From contig NW_026261572.1 of NCBI RefSeq assembly GCF_000165395.2, positions 186,001-250,000 on the forward strand: 64,000 bases of DNA, given 5' to 3'. The notes beneath the pieces were generated by a model, which saw only the letters and a program-made list of their open reading frames with translations, was not told where the DNA came from and made no database searches. The first letter of the stretch is position 1. Each line of letters opens with the position of its first letter. Source of the DNA: Babesia bovis T2Bo (Eukaryota; Apicomplexa; Aconoidasida; Piroplasmida; Babesiidae). Shown here piece by piece: positions 31,919 through 44,373 of this stretch. A program made the translations under genes and the position numbers.

Positions 31919-34783
31919 TCACAGGGTAATGGTGAACATGTCCCAAGCGGCGCCAATGGTAACAGGCGTGACATAAGAATCATTGCGTCTGCGATAGTAT
32001 CCACGGAGAGCCGAGTGGACTATTCGTGCCATTGTCAAAACCGTGTCGCGATCAACTCCGTCAGGTGTATTCTGAGAAAAGTGAGTGAGGATGAGCTTAC
32101 GAGCTCGAGTGCGAGCCGCGAAGTCACCGGCCTGAAGACATGTAGAATGGCCACTGAACTTGGCATATTCATTATACAGACGCTCCCACTCGTGACGGCC
32201 GTAAACTCCACTCTCACGAATGGGTACAGTGGGACCTATAATGTCATGCCAATACCTGAATATTAAAGGAGCCAAACGATCTAAATCACGACTTAACTTG
32301 GTACTAGCCCCTGGGTCACCAGATTTGTGGTCCACTGTGAAGCCAGAGTCCTCTAGAATCTCAATAGCTAGTGAACGTATGTTTCCTTGCATTATGCGGC
32401 TCTTAGGCATGGCGCCACCTTGATGACAGGTCTGGCGCAAACCTGACATTAGGTCAACCAACCCGTCAAGTTTGGAAACAACACGTGACATGCTATGCGC
32501 AGCACCATACAGACGTAATAGAGCATTCAACCGCTTGACCAATGACTTCCAACACTTGTCAGAACTTTGTGGAGTCAAGGAATTACTAGACGTATCACAT
32601 AGATCTTGGTTCGTGGATTCAACCACCTCGGACCAAGCACCCTCCAAGAGCTCATAGCGTTGCATGGAGTCACGCAATAGATGGAGGTTGCGATAATAAT
32701 GATGCCTGACGTTTTCCGTTGTAGTGTGGTATAACTGAAACTTCATCTCCTCAGTCTGTAGTACCTCATCCACACGACGCAACAACGTACGCGTTACATT
32801 ACCGCCACGGGCATTCCTAACAAGCCGAAGCAGCATTTCAGAACCGCTATTAGTGGGTGGGTTAATAGTAGACTCATGGATTAACACATCTGCATCCATT
32901 GCCAATGGCTGTAGCAAACGGCTGTCGGAAGTATCCTGGCATATTACAACCTTGCGCCCGGGCACTGAACACTCGGGAGTATCTCCACCAGATTTATCGC
33001 ACCGGGCATCTTCAGTAACCTTTTCCTCAACCACGTAGCCGACAGTATTGATGCTGTGGACCAACGGAGCTGCCCTAACGATGCAAATGCTGTCCTCGTG
33101 AGCAACGTACTGCATACGAGAATTAGGGTATATGTACCTCAACTTAAATGGCATCTCAGGCTCCTTTAAAACGTGATGGGACTTCACAAACTCATTCACA
33201 ATAAATTGGCCCAGTGACTGCGATTTTGATGATGAGGCGAGTACATCAGCAATGAACTTTGAAAGGCCACGAGGACCATAGATCTCAAGCGCACCGGTAG
33301 GAGATAAAGTGCTAAGGAAGGAAAATAGACCATAACAATGATCACCATGAAGATGAGTTATGAAAATCCTCTTTACTCGCAATGGCGAGTGCCCAGCATC
33401 CCAAATACTGCTAAAGGCACCCTCGCCACAGTCAAATAACCATAAAGGAGCGTCAGCCCTAGAAAATAGTATACTGGATGTAAGGCGAGTCTTAGTAGGC
33501 CTGCGTGCACCTGTACCAAGGAATGTTAGCCGCCATTGACCGTTCAACGGTGGTGAAAGTGGCCTGTTCTCCTTTGACCAAATAGATGGTGTATGGATAT
33601 AGGCCTTGCGCATTTCATAGTACCTATATAGAGATCCCTCAGTGAAGAGTTCAGCATTGGTATCATCTAAAGTAAGACGCGATATGATCGAACCTATTGA
33701 TTTATGCAATGACGAAACTAGTGAAACTATGTTTTGCATAGGTCGCAAAGGGATAATTGAATCTACAGTTGAAATGAATTTATATCGTAACCAGGAGGTA
33801 ACAGAACTCATCACAGACAGACGATGAACATTTTCTGTGTCTATATACTCATCAACCAATTGGTCAATCAACAAATTTAAATCAGGCATACATTCCGAAC
33901 CATGCATACCAAGCGATTTGGTCAAACCTCTTAAAACAGTACGACCCTCACTAACTTTAGCATTTAAACCGTTTTGACACCGAGACATTATATCCGAAAG
34001 ATCATGTTGAATGCTCGCTTCCAAAGTGTGATATCGAGATACTGCTCCACGCATGTCAGTGTCCAGACCTAAACTAGACTTTCTAGACAAATTTCCGTCT
34101 AAACTACGCACAAATGAGTCTATCGATTCGTACATCAGGGGCTTTTCCTTAGATATAAACGATTTCAAAAAAACCATGGTACGTTGAAGTTGCGCATATA
34201 TAGCATTCTTACCGAGATTACCGCGCTTCTGTGTAGATGAAGCTTGTACAAAGCTAGAGTTCCCTACCCCTGCAGATAAGCTTGATAGTGGAGCACCCAA
34301 CGCATATCTGTCAGATGACTTGCCCAAGTTAGTACCATGTTCATCTCCAGTGGCGTCTATATCATCAACAGCAGAATTGCCTGGAGGAATAGCGTCAACA
34401 ATGTGATCAACTGGTTTCGTACCAGAAGTGTCGAAGTGCTCGCTTCCGGGATCACGTGAATCTGAACCATTCTGTTGATCACTGAATATCAAAATGCGGT
34501 CATCACCCAGCAAGCTCGAACTTTCGTTAAGGTCAAAATCTAATTCATCGTCTAACCCCGAAGAATCATAGTCAGCATCTCTATGCTTAGCAAAGTCACA
34601 ATTGCGTAGCATGCAACATTGCGTACGGGATAGTATTTGGTGCGATTTTATAAATGACGGAGTCAAACATCCAGCAGCATGACGAAGAGTTCGGGCATCA
34701 GTTTTATGATATAGCGCTAAAACGCATGTATATACTGCGCAGATGAAGTACGACCCCTTCGACCTTGTGTCTAAACGACACAT
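31919..34783 (-). CDS. tRNase Z (RNase Z, long form), probably apicoplast-targeted
   Basis: Metallo-beta-lactamase nuclease that removes 3' trailers from pre-tRNAs. Single exon, 954 residues, ATG 34783. The catalytic core is complete: FLGTGARRPTKTRL, FDCGEGAF, ITHLHGDHCYGLFSFL (HxHxDH zinc site), VVICQDTSDSR, DVLIHEST and LILTHFSQ. The domain starts only near residue ~420; the preceding part is acidic, Ser-rich and helical. The N-terminus has a basic start followed by a hydrophobic run (SYFICAVYTCVLALY) and then basic residues, like a signal plus transit leader for the apicoplast. A second long insert separates the HEST and HFSQ motifs. The catalytic centre looks active. Organelle versus nuclear location is inference. 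Confidence 0.88.
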   Translation of the reverse strand: MCRLDTRSKGSYFICAVYTCVLALYHKTDARTLRHAAGCLTPSFIKSHQILSRTQCCMLRNCDFAKHRDADYDSSGLDDELDFDLNESSSLLGDDRILIFSDQQNGSDSRDPGSEHFDTSGTKPVDHIVDAIPPGNSAVDDIDATGDEHGTNLGKSSDRYALGAPLSSLSAGVGNSSFVQASSTQKRGNLGKNAIYAQLQRTMVFLKSFISKEKPLMYESIDSFVRSLDGNLSRKSSLGLDTDMRGAVSRYHTLEASIQHDLSDIMSRCQNGLNAKVSEGRTVLRGLTKSLGMHGSECMPDLNLLIDQLVDEYIDTENVHRLSVMSSVTSWLRYKFISTVDSIIPLRPMQNIVSLVSSLHKSIGSIISRLTLDDTNAELFTEGSLYRYYEMRKAYIHTPSIWSKENRPLSPPLNGQWRLTFLGTGARRPTKTRLTSSILFSRADAPLWLFDCGEGAFSSIWDAGHSPLRVKRIFITHLHGDHCYGLFSFLSTLSPTGALEIYGPRGLSKFIADVLASSSKSQSLGQFIVNEFVKSHHVLKEPEMPFKLRYIYPNSRMQYVAHEDSICIVRAAPLVHSINTVGYVVEEKVTEDARCDKSGGDTPECSVPGRKVVICQDTSDSRLLQPLAMDADVLIHESTINPPTNSGSEMLLRLVRNARGGNVTRTLLRRVDEVLQTEEMKFQLYHTTTENVRHHYYRNLHLLRDSMQRYELLEGAWSEVVESTNQDLCDTSSNSLTPQSSDKCWKSLVKRLNALLRLYGAAHSMSRVVSKLDGLVDLMSGLRQTCHQGGAMPKSRIMQGNIRSLAIEILEDSGFTVDHKSGDPGASTKLSRDLDRLAPLIFRYWHDIIGPTVPIRESGVYGRHEWERLYNEYAKFSGHSTCLQAGDFAARTRARKLILTHFSQNTPDGVDRDTVLTMARIVHSALRGYYRRRNDSYVTPVTIGAAWDMFTITL

Positions 34784-34945
34784 AGTCGAAGAAACGACAA
34801 TGCCGAACGCATATCAATGTATCCAGCTGACTTCCTCCCATTAATTGTTACACATCACCTGGATTCCAATATGTGATATCTAAAACATATTAAATACCGT
34901 GATTAAATAACAAAAGTGTATTGAGCAAATAAGATAACATAGAAA

Positions 34946-36538
34946 TCAACTAACATTAAAGATAATCAGTTTTAAATCCGCATTATCAGACAGTGATACG
35001 CAGATAAACCTATAAAGCAGCATAATACTTGCGCTACTAGACAAATAAAGCTTAATTTTTGCTCGCTCATGGGGCCGAGAGCCTGTAGAACACATCAAGT
35101 AAACAAAGATTAGACCCACGCGTAATAACATATTTAGCAATGTGTAGTGGCTTGTATGTTCTAACAAACCCGTACCAGCATTGTATCTATAAATGTGTAG
35201 AACCAAGAGGACATATCATACCTAGGAGCCCTAAATCTTGGACAAGGTAGGATTCCTATAAGCTAGACATTATTTAACACAACGATACTTAGTCCTACCT
35301 GTGGAATGGAAACTACAAAGTTAATCAACTGAGGAATGAAAAGCAAAAGCATTAATAAAGAGCATTCGCAAACCAATCCTACAACAGCAAACAAAGTGCC
35401 CTGTAAATATGTGATAAACTGTACTAAATAACCTACAGCCATAGAGGTGTATATGTTCCCTACGAATGTTGATGCCGGGTACCAATTATAGCAGATTAAT
35501 CCCAGATTTACCGATAGAAATGGCAACAGAAGCATCAACGACATCAGGTGCTTGTCCACTGACTCCATGGATGTAACGTCAGGGGCAAGACGAAATTTTG
35601 CGATTTCCTGTTTAAATTAATGGAGGCCCCAATACCAAACGTACTATACAGCTATGTAGCACAAGGAATAGAGCGATTATTATCGATTGGCCAATCTCAA
35701 GCCCGTTGATGCCTACATAACATATAGATAATATCAAACGACTTACCAGCGTGTATGTTTATGGCATTAACAAAAAATATAGTCAATAATATCTTAATGA
35801 TGCAATAAATCCATGTATAACGGATGTTAAGACCAAACAACTTAGAGGTGAATTCGGGCATTGACTGAACATCAGTAAAACCAATAGCCATGAATACTGG
35901 AGTCATTGCTAAAAAAAATGAAATGCATTTGACTAAAATCCTACCTAATGCAGGCGCACTGATTTTAGTGAAATAACGTAGAGGGATCATATCATCAATT
36001 AATCCCTGCACGAATTAATATGTAATGTTACCACCTACCAATAACGTCATGATGCCAATGCCTAATATGGCACCGCTGAACAAATTAATAACAGAGTATT
36101 TCTCGCTGAAGGCTACCAGGATTGTAACGTGTAACAAGTAAATGGTACACGCCCAAAGTGAACCGGGCTCTGGTACCTTTGGAGCACCATCCTCTGCATT
36201 GAGATTTATATTACAAAAGCCTGAACATAGATGCAAATATATAACAAAACTGATTCCACCGCTACCATAATCAGTTATATCCCTCAAAAAACATACATAC
36301 CTCCCTTCTTAAGTGCGATAATCAGTGATGGAGTCGTCTTGTAGACAATTAACGATACAGGAAAGCATGTACTTAGTAGAATTGTCGTACGCATACCACT
36401 GGTACGAACGTAACATACTGTAGCAACTAAACATAAATACGGCAGCAATAGTATAATAGGTGCCAGTTTGTAAAAGCTCAAATTAGGAACAACAACCAGG
36501 CCATTATACCGTGTCATTGGCAGCCTATTACCTTTCAT
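34946..36538 (-). CDS. ALG7: ALG7/DPAGT1-like UDP-GlcNAc:dolichol-P GlcNAc-1-P transferase
   Basis: First enzyme of N-glycan precursor assembly, ER membrane. Multiple exons with introns of mostly 33-37 nt (one ~80 nt near the start) join in phase into one multi-span protein. The 36550 opening codon is TTG; the first ATG is 36538. Family order: TPSLIIALKKGGFCNINLN, VPEP near the second span, the catalytic DD in LLGLIDDMIPLRY, FFVNAINIHAGINGLEIGQS, NWYPASTFVGNIYTSMAG, FIPQLINFVVSIPQ, LPCPRFRAPRYNAGTG, and the last helices with HERAKIKLYL. Two active-site positions differ from human DPAGT1 as I remember it: the Asp of VGDT is Asn (VGNI), and the His of PCPRHR is Phe. The protein is otherwise complete, so it may be weakened or altered. 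Confidence 0.85.
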
Positions 36539-37301
36539 CGCAGTGATCAAAGGTGATGCAGGCGTTAGTTACGATCCCGCAAGATGCAGATCGTACACAC
36601 AGCATCTATAATGGAAAATATCAAACCATGAATATTGAGTACATTAGTCAGCAATTAATCAACAAGTGGCTATAAAACGCAAATGGCTTCACGTAAAAAG
36701 TAAATGTGTCTGATATTATACAAACTTAATTAAACGCAGCTTTCCAAAGATTCCAACCCCTAAGTCATCACATATGCCGCAACAATAAATATATAGTAGT
36801 GCCATTGCTAAATCTAAGCTTATAAACCAGTATGTACCACACAGTAAGTATATGGCACGCATATGGCCATGTTGGTAAGACTAATGCATATCTGATTGTT
36901 GGAGACGATATACAGCACATGAAGAAGTTTGTGAAATCACGCGACAATATTTTGTCTCATGTCTCCAATAAGCTAACATGCAAGATATGGAATGAAATAT
37001 GAGAGACTTTGCTTCCCTAGTAAACATGACAGTGTGTATCCCCAAAAGTAGTTTCGTTAACATGGGCTATGAAAAACATTAAATATGATATTTATGTATA
37101 ATGGAATAATATTTTTTAATTGGAATCGACCAGATATCTAAATCTAAGAGTTGGATCTAACAAGACGAAAGACGGCAACCCGACCCACTGTAGGGATGCC
37201 ACATAGGTGCTGGATGAATATTCACTGAATACATTGATGTGGCATCACATGGCCATATCTTCAAACTCTTTCTAAAAAATCTCAACAACACGAACTAAAA
37301 C
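36539..37301. other. Divergent promoter region
   Basis: About 760 bases between ALG7 (minus) and the acyl-CoA synthetase (plus). AT-rich; no gene, repeat or RNA recognised. Confidence 0.5.
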
Positions 37302-39529
37302 ATGGAGAATTTGTTACAATACTCCAACTATGGCTCCGTGCCAGGATTTTATGCCGTACCTGTTCCAGATACCGCTCAAACTGGTTAGTTTTAGTCATAT
37401 CAAGCTGTACATCGAAACTATTAAATATTTTGTATTAATTATATACAGGTTACTCTCCAATCTACAGGAATGCTGCCGTTGATACAATCAAAACCGCCCT
37501 CGACTATGGAAACTTCCACAATATGTATGTTTTAAAACGTAGCAGCACGTCTTCATAGTTTCAATAGGTGGGATGTCTTCCAGCATGGTCTTAAGAAAAA
37601 CCCCGATGCCCCCTGTATTGGAAAGCGTGCAGTAAACCCTGATGGAACCCGCGGCGCATACAGTTTTATGACTTACAAGCAGGTAAGCATCCGAAGGTTG
37701 TGAATATCAATATAATTAGGTTGAAACCTTCGCATTGTTGATTGGAAGTGCCCTGAGCCAACTGTTGATCGAACCTCAAATTTCAGAAGACCCAACTGTA
37801 AAGGATGCAAGAATGGTCGGTCTATTCGTCCCCAACTGTCTAGAGTGGCTCATACTCGAACAAGCCTGCAATGCTTACGCCTATACCCTAGTTCCAATCT
37901 ATAATACACTGGGACATGAATCGATACATACGATATTGTTAAATTCACGAATATCTGTGCTTCTTTGTACACCGGACACCGTGAAGATCATGTTCACCGT
38001 TCTTGAACAAGGAACTGAAGGAGTGGAACTGAAAACCATCATCCTTATCGAATCAGAAAAGGTACCCGATGAGTTTGCAGAAAACAAGTACGGTTTCAAA
38101 TTCATCCTATGGAAAGATTTGGAAGAAATGGGCAGAAATGCCCAACTACCAGTTTCACCAGCTGAACCTGATCACCTTGCACTGATATCGTACACATCTG
38201 GAACCAGTGGTGTACCCAAGGGTGTCATGATTACACAAGCCAACATTACCAACCTCATTGTGGTCACATGTGAAGAACGTAGGTCTATCATGTATTAGCT
38301 ATAACCAATGTACAGATGTCAAGAGGTCCTTCCCCGAAAATCCATTTGAAAGGCACATTAGCTACCTTCCCATGGCCCACTTATTCGAAAAGAACTTTGT
38401 TAACGCCGTCTATTACAGCGGTGGATGCATTGGTTTGTATTCGGGTGATATCACCAAGCTGTTAGACGATGTACAGGAGCTTAAACCCACGTTCTTCCTG
38501 GGTGTACCACGTCTATTCCAACGTATCCATGACAGAATCATGGCCGATGTGCAACGAAGGGGTATCATTAAACGTACACTTTTCAACATAGCACTCAACC
38601 ACAAGATTAACAACTTGGAGGAGAACCACAGCTACTCATCCCTCTTCTGGGATCGTGTTGTGTTCAATAAAATAAAGAAACTTCTAGGAGGAGAAGTAAG
38701 GTGGATGTTCGTAGGATCCGCCAGTATGAACCCTGAAATTATTAAGCGCTTGCGTGCCATTTTCGGGGTACCATTGCTCTGGGGATATTCACTTACAGAA
38801 TGCTGTGCCGGTACCACAGCACAAAACTTCTACGATACCGATCCCACTGAATGTGGAGGACCTATACCCAACCAGGTCTACCGTGTGCGTTCATTGCCAG
38901 ATATGGAATATGACGCTGAAGCACCCAATCCACGCGGAGAATTGCTTATACGCGGTAACAGTGTCATGAAGGGTTATTATCGCAACCCAAAGGCTACCAG
39001 TGAAACTATTGTAGACGGGTGGCTCCACACAGGAGATGTTGTCGAGATTCAACCAAGCGGTGCAATCCGTATCATCGACCGTGTCAAAAATGTATTCAAA
39101 CTAGCTCAGGGTGAATATGTGTCACCAGAACTAGTGGAATCTATCATATCGCTTTCACCATTGGTGGCACAATCTTTTGTATATGGTGACTCACACCAAG
39201 TCGCACCCGTAGCCATCGTTATCCCAGATGAAGATGTCATCAAAAGATGGAAGGGTGAGAATGGTATGGAAAGTATGTCATTTAAAGATGTTTGCCGCAC
39301 ACCAGAACTTCGTAAGGCTATCTTAGAAGATATTACACGATTGTTCGACGAGAATCGCTTGAGAGGATTCGAAAAGGTGAAGGCCATCTACGTGGATCAT
39401 GAACTGTTCGCCGTAGAAAATGATTTGTTGACTGTAACTGCTAAACTGCGTCGCCACAAGGTCCGTGAACGCTATGCAGAACAGATCAAAGAGCTATATG
39501 CAGAACTGGCTGCCGCCAGCAAGGCATAA
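37302..39529 (+). CDS. Long-chain acyl-CoA synthetase
   Basis: Activates fatty acids to acyl-CoA via an acyl-AMP; likely on the ER or another membrane. Five exons in phase, start ATG 37302 (MENLLQYSNYGSVPGFYAVP). Adenylate-forming motifs: ARMVGLFVPNCLEW, the P-loop YTSGTSGVPKGVM, SYLPMAHLFEK, FLGVPRLFQR, MFVGSASMNPE, LWGYSLTECCAGT, WLHTGDVVEI, the hinge RIIDRVKNVFKLAQGEY and C-terminal LTVTAKLRRHKVRERY. About 660 residues, normal for ACSL. No transmembrane segment or signal peptide at the N-terminus. The junction in CEEHVKRSFP removes a 37-nt intron and restores frame. Useful to a parasite that scavenges host lipids. Confidence 0.93.
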
Positions 39530-40004
39530 GTTCCCTTTCTTCCTTTCCCCTTATAGGAATCTATTATACACAGTATATGTTCAAAAGATATTCTCAAGTT
39601 GCGCACATATGCAATGAGTCCAATATAACAGCAAGGGTGTTTCTGTTCGTATTAAATGGATCATACGCTGTCAGAATAACCAGGTGTTTACACATACCAG
39701 AGAATATAAACAGATGAGAATTTTAATATATACCAGTTGCTTAGATTTTATGTATTAAGGCTAATTTTGCCCATGGAACGACAACACATATAGCAAAAGT
39801 GGGCTACACATTCACATTACATGCCCTCTTTAGACCATAACAAACAGCCATATATAATCGCAATATGGTTTTTTAATCCTAATTGGTAGTTAATTTGCTT
39901 ATTAGTACCATTCATTAAAACTACCATGAATCCTAACGGTGTCTAACATTCTATGTCATCACTTCTTGCAATTACCTGTCTAGGATTATCATCTATCTGT
40001 CAAA
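39530..40004. other. Intergenic
   Basis: About 475 bases between the acyl-CoA synthetase stop and SMC6 start, both plus strand. No gene or RNA seen; it should hold the SMC6 promoter. Confidence 0.45.
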
Positions 40005-43000
40005 ATGAGTGATGATGAGGGATTCAATCTTGAAGATTCCACGGCATATGCAAGAACGGCTTCTAGGTTGCCTGCAGGTAAGATAGAATCCAATCATATA
40101 TTAATAAAATGTACAGAATTTGAAGGAGTGGCAGGGAAAGTTATTCGAGTACAACTAGTTAACTTCCTCAATCATGAAAACCTAGTTGTCAACTGCTCAC
40201 CATATCTCAATATGATTTTTGGTATGAATGGGCGTAAGTTCATTGTCTGTCGACCATATAAATACAGAGGGTAAAAGTGCTATTGTACAGGGTATGGCAC
40301 TCTGCTTTGGAGGTTATGGTCATTCCGCTGGCCGTGATACAGCTTTGGCACATTACATAAAAGATTACCATCTTCGAAGCGGACCCAAGTATGTTGCACA
40401 CGTTATTGAAAATATATTACACAGTTTCGCAAGAGTAGAGCTAACAATTGCAAACCATGGTGATAACGCCTACAAACCAGATGTATACGGCGATGTCATC
40501 ACCATTACGAGGAAGATCCAACGTACAAGTTCAGCTTTTTACATGGGAGGTACATTGATTAAGAAGATGGCTGTACCCAAAAGAGAATTAAAGGCATATT
40601 TCCGTCATATACAAATGAATGTACGTTAAACCATACCTGTATACGCAATAACTCAGATCGGTAGTCCTACAACATACATGGACCAGGAAACAAGCAAATC
40701 ATTCTTCTTCCACTCTAATCCAAGTAGCTTCTATAAATACTATGCCGCTGCTGCAGGATTAATAGAAATGGAAGAAAATCTAAACACAGAGAAGCAAAAC
40801 CTAGAGGATTGTAAAGCAGAGCTGAAAGTCCGAAAACGTGTACTAGTACCGGATAAAGAGAAATTGCGTGATATTTCAAAACAGATCAGATTGTTCGAAG
40901 AAAAGGTTAACGAGTGGAAATCGGCTAAACTAATGTATAAGCTTTCGCAATATCGATCGTACAAGGAAAAATACGAGGCCTTAAAGGAAACGTATGACAG
41001 ATTTTCAGAGAGTAACCCTAGAGAAGAAATCTCAAAACTCAACGATTCCATAGCTCTCTTCGAAGCTGAACAAACTGCCCTAAAAACTGAAATGGAAACA
41101 CTATCGTCGGATACATTCATACAAAAGGAGCGGATTACTACAATTACAGACCAAATTGCAATGGCTGAAGACTCTATAAACGATCAAAACTCACGTATCG
41201 CAGCTAACCAGGAATCAATAGTCCAGGTAGAAACGGCAATGAATAACTTAGATAACGATATATCTGCAATGGAAGCGGAGCCTGCAGATGTAGATATGCA
41301 GCGTCTAGAAAATGAATTAGAAGATTGCAAAACGGAATATGAAGAAATCGATAAGAAGCAAAAGGACTTAATGGTTAAAGCGTCGGATTTAGAAGATAAT
41401 ATCGCTGAAGTTGAGGTTCAACTAAGAGCAGTCCGCAATGACATTGAAGATCAGAGACGTGAAAACGCTTCGTTGTTACTTGGCGGGTCATCTACGGCAC
41501 GATTTGCACATATGCGCAGAGCTCTATACAGATATGATGTGGATGACGTAAGGAAAGATATATACAATATGAGGAAAAATGGACTATTTGCCCATTCACC
41601 AATAGGGCCCATAGGTGAATTTCTCGTAGTTAGCCATGACATACCTAATTGGAAGGTAATGCCTGTAGTGGAAAGACACCTTTACAATATGCTTCAAACA
41701 TGGGTTGTAGCAACGGAAAAGGATCGCCGTGCTTTAGAAAGTCTTCTGGTAAAGCATGGTTGCAACAGGAACCAAGCCAGAGTTATGAAGAGCAATATTT
41801 TTATGCATCCAAGCTTGATAGAAAAGTTGAATATCGAGGCAATCCAAACTATGCATGAGGCTTCAATCCTTCGCTACCTAGCCATTAAGGAAGTACCACC
41901 GGTGTTGATCCAAATACTGTCAGATACATGTGATATTGGTAATACCGTAATATGCCTTGATGATGAGCAGATGGATAATATCCTTAAAGATGCACCATCT
42001 AATATCTCTACGGTGTACTCTATGTCATCTCTAAAAAGTGCTCGTTATATAAACGGGGTCCTCCATAAAACTCCTTGCTATGATAAGCACCCTTTTTCAT
42101 ATGAATACGTAAGAAAAACGCAAGAAAATGAAAAGGATCGTTCTAAAAAGCAGGAGGAACGTAAAGATAGTGGCGTCGAACGAGAAGCATCATTATGTAC
42201 CCTTGCAAATTCACTGTCTAAGGAGTTGGACGGATCCAAAGCACGTCTTGATGACTTAAAAGCTGATCTGGAAAATATACGTCAAGAAAAAATATCAATA
42301 ATTCGTAAGAGGACTCGTTTGGAAGCAGACTTGAGGGAAGAAATAGAGCAATTGCAAACGACAAATCATAGCAGTAAGTATAATAAATACTGCGAGGCAA
42401 TCAACGAGATAAGAAATGAATATAAAAATCAGTTGACGGATTTAAATAATGAAAAGGAAAAGTTAGAAAAGGAGAGGGATGCACTACAATCAAAAAAAAA
42501 CAAACATCAAGAGGATCTAGGATCCGCTAATGATAAATTAAAGGAAACCTTGAAACGTATATCTGGGATTAAAGTCGACATTCAAAAAATACAACAACGT
42601 GTAAATATTCAAAAAACACAAATTAAAGCACTTGAAAAAAATATGAAGGATTATCACTTCAAACTAGATGAATATATGAACGATATGAATGAAGCTGAGA
42701 ACAGGTTACGTACGCACCAAGAACAATTAGACACGGAAGGCATAGATTATAGTGTGGAATTACCCAATAAGACTCCAGATGAATACCTCCGTATCATAAA
42801 TCTCAGTAATGATGTTTTACAACGGATGGTTGATGATGCACGCAATGTCGAATCACATCTAATATCCCTGCGTGAAACCCATGATGAATTTGAAAAATCC
42901 TTAAAGGAAAAAGAGACGCGCTTGTCTGAAACAACAGAAAATTATCGACGCCATAAACAAAACTATATGAAACGCTGCAAACGTTTTCAAGAGTGTCGTG

Positions 43001-43759
43001 ATCGTATTGAACGTAAGGCCAAACGTACATTTAAGCGTACATTGGAAATTGTTACGGGATATGATGGGAACTTGGTATTTAATGACGTAGATCGCACATT
43101 GGAAATACAAATTCATAACAGACAACAATCGTATTCCCGTGCCCATGTAGCAACAGATTTAAAGGTAAGAATTCATAAGATCATCGGTGTATATTCACTG
43201 TCTACATTCTTAGTCCATGCATTCGTCTCGTATGTCATCGCTGCAGATATTCGTGGTGATATCGGTACTTTTTGTTATAAGTTGTCATACATTTACGTAA
43301 CATTGGTACTATTCTTTTGATGTTGGTATTTTGATACATTGTTTGGTATATTGTATCGTTCTGCAATGCGTGTTATCCATGCAACATGCAATTGTGTTGT
43401 ATAATTGCTTACAGACCCTTAGCGGAGGAGAGCAATCGGCTATACAGCTTTCCATGCTACAAAGCATGGCCGCTATATCTTATTCTCCAGTCCATATGTT
43501 TGACGAAGTCGATGTATATATGGACGAAAGCACCCGAATTAAAAAGTAAGCAACCTTTTAGTATATATTACGTAAACTGCAGCATTGAATCACTGGTCGG
43601 GTTCGCAGCAAGAAATAAAGATCGTCAGTTCTTCCTAGTTACTCCGCACTCTGAATTGGCTAAACATATAAAAGGTTGGTCATAAAACCATTTTATCATC
43701 GCTGAACAGAAAGTTATCCTGATATAAGCAAAATATTCAACGTAGCTAAAGAGATATAG
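40005..43759 (+). CDS. SMC6: SMC6, structural maintenance of chromosomes
   Basis: ATPase arm of the SMC5/6 complex, acting in recombination and replication repair. Six exons in phase: 40005-40233, 40268-40620, 40657-43164, 43415-43545, 43583-43674, 43710-43759; 1120 residues. Head motifs: Walker A GMNGQGKSAIV, the SMC6-type SPTTYMDQETSKSFF, the ABC signature TLSGGEQSAIQ and Walker B HMFDEVDVYMDE. Long coiled coils run to either side of a hinge near ~residue 420-520 (ARFAHMRRALYRYDVDD). The walker B residue after the acidic pair and the YMDQE motif favour SMC6 over SMC3 or RAD50. A 250-nt intron before the signature motif is the longest in the gene; the ORF reading through it ends in a stop. 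Confidence 0.87.
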
Positions 43760-44373
43760 TTTAAATATCTGGTAATCACAAACACTATACAGATGATGTA
43801 AACTTTAAAAAATACTTTATCTTCGTGAATGTGAGTTTCCGTCATATTCTGTCACGGGATATTCTGCTATTGGAGGAGTCGTTGACAGGATTCTGCTAAA
43901 GTGTTCTTACATACAGTTGTCAGTAGATAATATAACTGCAATTGTATGTACGGAAATTTTGTTTAATCATGATGTAATTTTGTTAAAACATTAGAATACT
44001 TTTAGTGCTATGCATCAGTAGGTCTTCCGAAGGAAATGGTTCGACGTGTAACTATCGTTTTACTGCATTGTCTGTCGTCCTTAATCGCTTTCATCATTAA
44101 ACTATCTGGACACAGGGAGCTATATACATGAACATTTCATCGATCTGCACCCGTTGAAATTGTGGAACTGTGCAGTTCGGTTGTGTTGCTTCCAGTTAAA
44201 TTTGGAAACATTTGCATACCTTTTATGGTAGAGTAATCAACGATACCTTAAATAGATTCGCTTCACATTACTATATTGTCTATGATTTTGCATAAATCTA
44301 GGCAATTTGTAATAAAGTAGAAGGCTATAATTGTATGCCAACTGAGTGACAATGTTGATTGCCCACTGATGAA
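43760..44373. other. Intergenic, convergent 3' ends
   Basis: About 610 bases between SMC6 (plus) and the next minus-strand gene; no gene or RNA seen. Confidence 0.5.

Noticed and set aside
40005..43759. Assignment as SMC3 or RAD50
   Set aside because: The TTYMDQETSKSFF and MFDEVDVYMDE contexts fit SMC6 better, and no RAD50 zinc hook (CxxC) is seen in the coil.
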